NCBI GenBank assembly: GCA_032717465.1
Contig: CM064713.1
Span: 641,001 to 705,000 of the forward strand
Direction: 5' to 3'
Length of the DNA stretch: 64,000 nucleotides
Source: Coenobita brevimanus
Taxonomy: Eukaryota > Arthropoda > Malacostraca > Decapoda > Coenobitidae
Shown: piece after piece, positions 57,361 to 64,000 of the stretch
How the letters are laid out: every line of letters begins with the position of its first letter
How positions within the stretch are numbered: position 1 is the stretch's first letter
The notes under the pieces: model-generated
Seen by the model: the letters and a program-made list of their open reading frames with translations, nothing else
Told to the model about the DNA's origin: nothing
The model's database searches: none
Made by a program: the position numbers and the translations under genes

Positions 57361-57935
57361 ATCAGTTAAATGAAGGAAAAAGTGAAAAAAAAGCATGAAA
57401 ATTGAGAAAATGATGATATATGGAAGGAGGAAGTAACGAAGAAAGCAATGAAGGATGAAAAGAGGAAAATAAGTCATAAATGAGTGAAGATTGAAGGAGG
57501 AAATGAAAGAAAGATGATTAATGTGTGAGAAATGAGCATGAGAAATGAGAGAGAGAGAGAGAGAGAGAATAAAGAAAGCGACGAAGGGGGAAAAAAGCTA
57601 AATGAATAATGAATGAATGGAAATGAAGGCTTAATTGAAGGAAGTGGGAGTAGGAGGCTGAGTGATGAATGGAGGAGAGATGAGTAAACGAAGGAGGTAT
57701 AGGGGGAGAGAACCAGAGGGTAATGAATAAGATGAGAAGAGGAAGTGATTAAGAAGGAACTCGGAGAAGGAAGACGGGAGGGAGAAGATGAAGGAAAGAG
57801 TTATGGGGTGACGGGTGAGTGAAGGAGGGAGAGAAGGAGAGACAGACGTAACTGGGGAAGGAGACGGCAATTCAAAGGAAGATAGATGGTGAGAAAGGAA
57901 GGAGGAATGGCAAAGGGTAGTATCTTCAGCTGGAG
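57360..57935. repeat. A/G-rich block
   Basis: Low-complexity GAATGAAGGAGGAAATGA words with a short (AG)n at 57548-57568. No gene. Confidence 0.75.
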
Positions 57936-57939
57936 GACT

Positions 57940-58490
57940 TTATTTTTATTCTTTATTTTCACTGCCTCCAGACGATTTTATTCAATTTAAGAACGATTAT
58001 ACTAACTCAGAGGAATAGATCTAGCCTACAGTAATATCTCCAGTACAATAATTCATTCCTGAGCTGAAGAGAATTGATTGGATGTAACAAGAATTCACCC
58101 AGGTAAAATGCCATTGTATTTGAGTTGACAAGGAAATAAGGGGGAGAGAAAGGAGATATAAACACAGGTGAGGCCAGACCAGAATGAGGACTGTAAATTT
58201 AAGCAGCGTGGCAGGTCTCCAAGGTCTTGTAAGGTGCCAGTCCAGCCCAGTCCAGTGAAAGTTCTGGGACAGTCTTTGCTACGACTTGCACTGTAATTTT
58301 CTTCACGTCAACCTGAGTATAATACATAATCTCTTGGCTAAGATTTGAGAGCTGAAGGGTTCTGGAGGGAGCTGGATGTGTACTTGTGCCTGGATATGTA
58401 CCTGAATGTGGACGTGGAGCTGGATGTGGATGTGGATGTGGACCTATGGATGTTGACCCAGAAAGGATACACGTCAGAGTGGCAGAATAA
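57940..58490. other. Unassigned sequence with MITE scraps
   Basis: CCAGACGATTTTATTCAATT at about 57977 is an old MITE interior. TGGATGTGGATGTGG tandem words occur at about 58420-58440. I see no gene. Confidence 0.5.
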
Positions 58491-58491
58491 G

Positions 58492-58704
58492 TTAACCCCT
58501 ACAGTATGAGACGTCCTTCCCTAAGTATAATAATCGTTCATAAGTGGCCATAATTTACGAGTAATAAAATAGTAATTAACAGAATGAAGGCCTTAATGAA
58601 TGAGAATGTACAAATCGAGAGGGTAATGGCCTAGAAACGAAGGGGGAAAGGGAAATGATATGCGAAGGTAATGACAAGGGGCAGCATCATAAAAAATGGG
58701 TTAA
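58492..58704. mobile_element. MITE, CCCCTTCAGTACGATGA-end family, 213-bp copy
   Basis: The left end TTAACCCCTACAGTATGAGA and the right end CATCATAAAAAATGGGTTAA are imperfect inverted repeats around a non-coding interior. Confidence 0.6.
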
Positions 58705-58884
58705 AGAAGAGAGGGAGTTGGAGGAGGTAAAAGTGTGGTAGGTGTTTGAAGGAGATGAAAAGGAGGAGAGGAAAAAAAATATGAGTGTGAGTGAGTGGAA
58801 AAAGATATGGGTGTGAGTGAGGGAAAGAAAATATTGATGTGAGTAACTAAACTGTACACTTAAACTTTCCCATTAACTTTTTAT

Positions 58885-59085
58885 ATTATGACATACAGAG
58901 TTCATGACAGGTTTTCCTTACAGTTCTCATGACCGTTTTTCCTGTAAAGTTTTCATACGTTTATCCAAAAAAGCCATCATGAGTTTTAGTAAAGTGTTCA
59001 TGACCGCTACAACATTTTCATGGATAGTTTGTATAGTATTCATGACTGTTTTTTCTGTAAAGTCCTTTTTTCAGTTTTTCCATAA
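58885..59085. repeat. Degenerate TTCATGACCGTTTTTCTGTA tandem
   Basis: Five to six irregular units share a TTCATGAC word followed by TTTTCCTGTAAAGT or a shorter form, at spacings of about 25-45 bp. No coding meaning. Confidence 0.7.
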
Positions 59086-59139
59086 TGCATAATAAACTCA
59101 CTTTTCCTGGCCGGGTTGGTTGGAAGGACTGTTATTTAT

Positions 59140-59425
59140 TATTATTATTAGTAGTAGTAGTAGTAGTAGTAGTAATAGTAGTAGCAGTAGTTGAATTTTT
59201 GGTGTTGAAGGAGGGGGAGGGATCTATATTCTTGTTCTCCTGAAATCGAAATCTTGGCTCTGTCTTTTCCCTTAGCAAGCAGTATAGTAAGAATTAGCCA
59301 TTTCACTACGAGGCATCTTCCCTAAGCTGAGAGAGAGAGAGGGGGGGGGTAAGTATAAGATTAAAAACAGAAGTCATCGTTTTGAAAGAATTAACTGAGA
59401 TGTGTGTGTGTGTGTGTGTGTGTGG
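59140..59425. repeat. (TAG)n, (AG)n, (GT)n cluster
   Basis: ATTATTAGTAGTAG at about 59140-59190, (AG)n and a G-run at about 59328-59349, and (GT)n at about 59401-59422. A short MITE-like pair of ends (TTTCACTACGAGGCATCTTC and TCATCGTTTTGAAAG) lies at about 59300-59390. Confidence 0.75.
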
Positions 59426-59859
59426 TTACAGGAAGTGGGAACAGCAAGACATCCTCGTACTGAAAGGCTTAGTAGCTGAGTCACCTTTGGCTGTATTCTT
59501 ATATTTTTCTTTTGTATTCCTCCTCTTTGAATTCCTTCTCTCTTTGTATTCCTCCCTCCTTTGTATTTTTTTTTTTCTTTTTGATATTCCTGTCCTCCTT
59601 CGTAGTGACTGTGAACTGAAGTAGGGATACAAAGGATGTTATTGTTCTTTCCTGTTTGTACTCCTTATTTCCTTGTATTCCTCTCACCTTTGTATTCATC
59701 TCCCCTCCTTTGTATTCCCCCTTTTTATTTGCAGTGGAAAATTAAGGACTGATATTAGGGTAAAAATGGAATCTTAAGGGACAGTGCTTAAAGGATGAGG
59801 CGATTAGTGGGACTGGAGTGGAATTTTTGCTGCTTGTTATATTTTCCTTTGTACTCCTC

Positions 59860-61500
59860 CTTACTTTGTACTCCCCTGTCCTCCCATTTACTCCGTTTTC
59901 TTCCGTTGCACTCAGTTTTCTTCGTTTGTACTCCCTTTCCCTCCTTGGTACTCTCTTTTCCCCCTTTGTACTCCCTGTCCCCCTTTGTACTCCCTTTTCC
60001 CCCTTTGTACTCCCTTTTCCCCCTTTGTACTCCCTTTTCGTCCTTTGTATTCCCTATTCCTCCATTGTACTCCCTTTTTCCTCCATTGCACTCCCTGTCC
60101 CCCTTTGTACCTCCATTTTATACCTTATCCTCTTTTGTATTCGTTGTCCTTGGTACTCCCTTTTCCCCCTTTGTACTCCTATTCCTCCTTTGTACTCTTA
60201 TTCCTCCTTTGTCCTCCCTTTTCCTCCTTTGTACTCCCATTGCGCCTTTGTACTCCTTTTCCTTCCTTTGTGCCCCCTTGCCCTCCTTTCTAGTGAAAAC
60301 GGGGTCAGGGTACGTGGGGATAAGGGGTCAGGATGAGGGGTACTGATCTCTCTTTTGTACTTCTGTGTCCCGTAATACTCCTTTGGCCTCCTTTGTACTC
60401 GCTTGTCCTCCCTTGTCATCTCTTGTTTTCCTTTGTGCTCCCTTGTCTTCCTTTGTATTCCTTTTCTTTCCTTTGAACTCCTTGTCCTTCTTTGTACTCC
60501 ATTCTATTCCTTTGTATTCTCTTGTTGTTCATTGTGCATCCTCGTCCTACTTTGTACTCAGTCATCGTTATTTGCACTCTCTTGTCCTTTGAACGTCCTT
60601 TTCTTCCTTTGTACTCCCTTTCCCTCCTTTGTACTCCCTTTTCCCCCTTTGTACTCCCTTTTCCCCCTTTGTACTCCCTTTTCCCCCTTTGTACTCCCTT
60701 TTCGTCCTTTGTATTCCCTATTCCTCCATTGCACTCCCTTTTTCCTCCATTGCACTCCCTTTTTCCTCCATTGCACTCCCTGTCCCCCTTTGTACCCCCA
60801 TTTCCTCCATTTTATTCCTTATCCTCTTTTGTATTCGTTGTCCTTGGTACTTCCTTTTCCCCCTTTGTACTCTTATTCCTCCTTTGTACTCCTATTCCTC
60901 CTTTGTACTCTTATTCCTCCTTTGTACTCTTATTCCTCCTTTGTACTCCTATTCCTCCTTTGTACTCTTATTCCTCCTTTGTACTCTTATTCCTCCTTTG
61001 TACTCTTATTCCTCCTTTGTACTCCTATTCCTCCTTTGTACTCTTATTCCTCCTTTGTACTCCCTTTTCCTCCTTTGTACTCCCATTGCGCCTTTGTACT
61101 CCTTTTCCTTCCTTTGTTCCCCCTTGCCCTCCTTTCTAGTGAAAACGGGGTCAGGGTACGTGGGGATAAGGGGTCAGGATGAGGGGTACTGATCTCTCTT
61201 TTGTACTTCTGTGTCCCGTAATACTCCTTTGGCCTCCTTTGTACTCGCTTGTCCTCCCTTGTCATCTCTTGTTTTCCTTTGTGCTCCCTTGTCTTCCTTT
61301 GTATTCCTTTTCTTTCCTTTGAACTCCTTGTCCTTCTTTGTACTCCATTCTATTCCTTTGTATTCTCTTGTTGTTCATTGTGCATCCTCGTCCTACTTTG
61401 TACTCAGTCATCGTTATTTGCACTCTCTTGTCCTTTGAACGTCCTTTTCTTCCTTTGTACTCCCATTGACTTTATTTGTATTCCCTCGTCCTTTGTAGTG
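59860..61500. repeat. 19-bp TTTGTACTCYYATTCCTCC minisatellite with 846-bp duplication
   Basis: Units such as TTTGTACTCTTATTCCTCC are tandemly repeated. Three frames each encode the same 19-residue Leu/Phe/Ser/Pro/Cys/Tyr cycle because 19 is not a multiple of three. A unique spacer starting GAAAACGGGGTCAGGGTACG at 60295 recurs almost exactly at 61141 (offset 846 bp), and the match extends to about 60620 and 61464. No gene. Confidence 0.95.
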
Positions 61501-61550
61501 CAAGAGTAAGAATCTAGGCAGGGGTACAAGAGGGATAATGGGTAATGGTG

Positions 61551-61735
61551 TTAAGGGGTGAGTGGATATGGGGATAAGGGGTAAGGGGGGTTATGGGGTG
61601 AGGGGAGGTAAGGGGGGAGAGGGGAGGTAAGGGGGGTAAGGGGAGGTAAGGGGGGTGAAGGGGGTAGGGGTGTCAAGGGGATGGTAGAAGGGAATAATGG
61701 GTAATGATGTTAAGGGGTGAGGGGGGGGGTTAGTT
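61551..61735 (+). repeat. G-run tract with G-quadruplex potential
   Basis: Runs of four to nine G occur every 3-8 bases on the plus strand (for example GGGGATAAGGGGTAAGGGGG at about 61570), giving many overlapping matches to the four-G-run pattern. Confidence 0.85.
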
Positions 61736-61930
61736 GGCACTGTTAACGAGGGCCATAACCACCGCCGGGGTAATTATGGTATTGAGTTACTGGCTTGAGG
61801 GTCGGGTAATGGTAGGCCCCACCCGACACGGTTACTGTTTCACCTTTATATGTTCCAACCAGGACGATTTATTGCTTTCCTTCTCTACGTGTTGGTTGGT
61901 CGTCTGTCTGGGTTCTTGTCTATCTGACCT

Positions 61931-62256
61931 GTGAGGGAGGTGGCTGTCTCTCTGTCTGTCTGTCTGTCATCACAGAGTCATCATTATTATCGTGAACATC
62001 AGCAGCAGCAACAGCAACAAAATCATCATCATCACTGGTATCTACGCCTGTCCCTGTCTCTGTTTGTAGGACGCTCGTTTGGTTACTGTGAGGGAGGTGG
62101 CCGTCTCTCTGTCTGTCTGTCTGTCATCACCGAGTCATCATTATTATCGTTAACAGCAGCAACAGCAACAAAATCATCATCATCATCATCATCATCACTG
62201 GTATCTACGCCTGTCCCTGTCTCTGTTTGTAGGACGCTGGTTTGGTTACCTTATCC
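61931..62256. repeat. 157-bp tandem duplication
   Basis: A unit starting GTGAGGGAGGTGGCTGTCTC and holding GTCTGTC, ATCATTATTATCGT, CAGCAACAGCAACAAAATCA and GGTATCTACGCCTGTCCCTG occurs at 61931 and again at 62088. The copies differ by ATC and CAG copy number and a few substitutions. Partial further starts lie at about 62261 and 62443 (GTGAGGGAGATATTGCTGTC, GTGAGAAAGATAGCTGTCTG). Confidence 0.93.
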
Positions 62257-62393
62257 TGGTCAGTGAGGGAGATATTGCTGTCTGTTGGTCGACCTGCGAA
62301 AGAATTATAGCTATCTATCTATCTATCTATCTATATAAAACATTCATCAGGTCATAATATTATCACATTCATAATCATCATCACGAGTAATTG

Positions 62394-62398
<5 letters not shown>

Positions 62399-62433
<35 letters not shown>

Positions 62434-62526
62434 GCACAGGGCCAGTGAGAAAGATAGCTGTCTGTCTGTCAGTTTGTCTACCTTCCTATCAACAAAAATG
62501 TCCCCCTTTACCAATATTCATTCAAT

Positions 62527-62573
<47 letters not shown>

Positions 62574-62583
62574 TATCATCATC
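62399..62583. repeat. Poly(T) and (ATC)n
   Basis: About 32 T at 62399-62430 and about 17 ATC units at about 62526-62583, with a (CTAT)n run just upstream at 62308-62333. Confidence 0.95.
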
Positions 62584-62589
62584 GTAGTA

Positions 62590-62880
62590 TCCAGAAACGG
62601 GAACAGGAAAACACATAAGCGGAATTTTGGACTGAGTGCGCAGTGATTGGCCCACACCGCCATTAATTGATCATTAGCCTCTCAGCGTCATTACCTCAAG
62701 TCCCTGACGAGCTGCAAAAATAGATACTAGATAGATAAAATAAATAATAAAAATAAGTTCCTAATGCCTGTGGAATATATCGTCGTAATATTAAGCACGT
62801 CACATCAAGTACTTCATTTATTCATCCTCACTGCAACCGAACGTTTTTATTCAGCTTAGAAGAAACAAGAAGCGGTGCCA
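62590..62880. other. Unassigned sequence
   Basis: Ordinary sequence; CCGAACGTTTTTATTCAGCT at about 62838 is a MITE scrap. No gene. Confidence 0.5.
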
Positions 62881-63429
62881 AGGCACGGCAAACCCGTCCC
62901 CGGCAGTCATTTTAGTGCTGACGTATAAACACAACAGGATAACTAGTCAAAGATGTCACAAATCAAATTTGGAGTAGGTCGGGTGAAAATTGATGATTTA
63001 ATGCCCATTTGAAATTGTGTGCCTGACCCACCTGACACTGACCCCCCTACCGCTAACTGAGGAGTGACCCCCCTGATGTAATGAAGCATGTTATAGGATG
63101 CAGATTTGAAAGATGCACCTTTAGCTTTTGGTTTCATATCGATATGACTAATTTGAAAGGAGTTATGCCGAAAAAAACGATTTGTTTATTTATTTATTTT
63201 TATTTTTTACATTTTTTGGTTCTGCAGCCTGGGCCTTGGCCCAGTTTGACCCAAAATTTAATCAGGTGATCAGAATGTCATATGCCATCATCCCCGAAAT
63301 GTTAGTAAAAATCGCACCAGTAGTTTTTGAGTAAAATTGTTAACAGACAGACAGACACAAAGAAACGGACAAACCGAGAGAAAACAATACCAGTCCCTGA
63401 ACCCCTCCGGGGCGGGGACGGGTAATTAA
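62881..63429. mobile_element. Non-coding element bounded by ACCCGTCCCCG inverted repeats
   Basis: AACCCGTCCCCGGCAGT at about 62891 is mirrored by GGGGCGGGGACGGGTAATT at about 63410-63426. Between them lie no conserved frame, a TTTATTTATTTAT run at 63183-63196 and a segment ending TGTTAACAGACAGACAGACA then CGGACAAACCGAGAGAAAAC. The CAGACAGA word next to a terminal repeat also occurs in the 7497-8088 repeat. I infer a non-autonomous transposon or a repeat of that kind. Confidence 0.5.
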
Positions 63430-63443
63430 GAAAGGTTGTTAAC

Positions 63444-63535
63444 TAACCCCTCCAGTTCGGAAAGTCTCTTCTAAGTTGAATAGCGTCATCTTGAGACAGG
63501 AATAAATAAAAAAAAGTTATCAGAGTGAAAGGGTG
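63444..63535. mobile_element. Short MITE relic, CCCCTTCAGTACGATGA-end family
   Basis: TAACCCCTCCAGTTCGGAAA at the left and GTTATCAGAGTGAAAGGGTG at the right, about 90 bp apart, look like both ends of the family with most of the interior lost. Confidence 0.45.
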
Positions 63536-63599
63536 GAAGTATAAAGGGCGAGTGCAAGCCTCCAGATTTCGAAGATTATTCCTGAAGTATTTCCTTGCC

Positions 63600-63699
63600 C
63601 TTCATACTCGTCCTCTCTCTCTTCTCCCCATACGCCTTCACATTTTCCTCCTCTTCCATCTTATGCCTTTGCTCCATAGCCTTCCTCTCAATTTCCTCC

Positions 63700-63742
<43 letters not shown>

Positions 63743-64000
63743 TGTAACCTCCTCGTTTGCTTCAATCTCCTTTTCCTTCACACTTTTTTCTTGTCCTCCT
63801 CCTCCTCCTCCTCCTCCTCCTCCTCCTCCTCTTGGTGTGATCCGCGTCGACAGGTTTATGCCTCCATAAGTGACTTACGAGGAGAAAGAAGAGGAGGAGA
63901 AAGAAGAGGAGGAAGAGGCAGAAGAATGAGAAGACAAAGAGGGCGAGGGTTAGGAAGAGAATAAAGATTAAAGAGGCAAGAGGAAGAGAAACTGACAAAA
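63600..64000. repeat. C/T tract, (CT)n, (TCC)n, then A/G tract
   Basis: (CT)n at about 63705-63740 and (TCC)n at about 63796-63832 (12 units) lie in a C/T-rich tract. After about 63865 the plus strand turns purine-rich to the end of the window. No gene. Confidence 0.88.

Overview
This is eukaryotic, repeat-dominated DNA with no host protein-coding gene that I can recognise. I infer an arthropod, most likely a decapod crustacean (crab or shrimp). The reasons are extreme density of (CT)n, (CA)n, (GATA)n and trinucleotide microsatellites, kilobase-long polypyrimidine and polypurine blocks, non-LTR retrotransposons with (GATA)n 3' tails, TTAGG-like arrays inside a fold-back element, and tRNA-derived SINEs. 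The species cannot be fixed from the window alone.

The only convincing long coding sequence is at 25120-28047 (minus): an uninterrupted 975-codon endonuclease-reverse transcriptase of a non-LTR (LINE) element. Its 5' leader carries a perfect 16-bp hairpin at 28215-28268, and its 3' untranslated region ends in a GATA tail near 24797-24811. A second, decayed LINE of a related family lies at 15925-17320 (plus). Three further 3'-end scraps of that family sit at 9172-9226, 38941-39034 and 45640-45818. A third LINE type, much more decayed and in a different RT lineage, is visible at about 29810-30665 (minus) only after reading through frameshifts.

Non-autonomous elements are numerous. There are three minus-strand copies of a tRNA-derived SINE (about 28606-28945, 34713-35027, 55388-55620) and three copies of a MITE with CCCTAACACCTCTTCC ends (19718-19885, 35088-35243, 49341-49516). 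A MITE family with TTAACCCCTTCAGTACGATGA-like ends has good copies at 8703-9049, 52097-52299 and 58492-58704. A 390-bp fold-back element with TTAGG-rich arms lies at 47092-47481, and a TIR element at 62881-63429. At least three other dispersed repeats recur in two or more copies.

Most of the rest is simple or tandem sequence. Pyrimidine-rich plus-strand blocks lie near 1-2460, 13320-15290, 20320-21530, 34155-34700, 35270-36040, 41300-43130, 51205-53930 and 59860-61500. Purine-rich blocks lie near 3100-7010, 21700-22600, 24210-24690, 28950-29620, 30715-31265, 36058-36720 and 53940-57900. Minisatellites have units of 15, 17, 19, 22, 26, 27, 28, 29 and 33 bp. They generate many long but meaningless open frames, because units divisible by 3 keep every frame open and 19- or 22-bp units repeat the same peptide in all frames.

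The one stretch that looks like host regulatory DNA is 11190-11850, which is comparatively GC-rich. It holds an ETS-type site, three GGCGGGA (E2F-like) sites, two inverted CCAAT boxes and a good splice-donor sequence.
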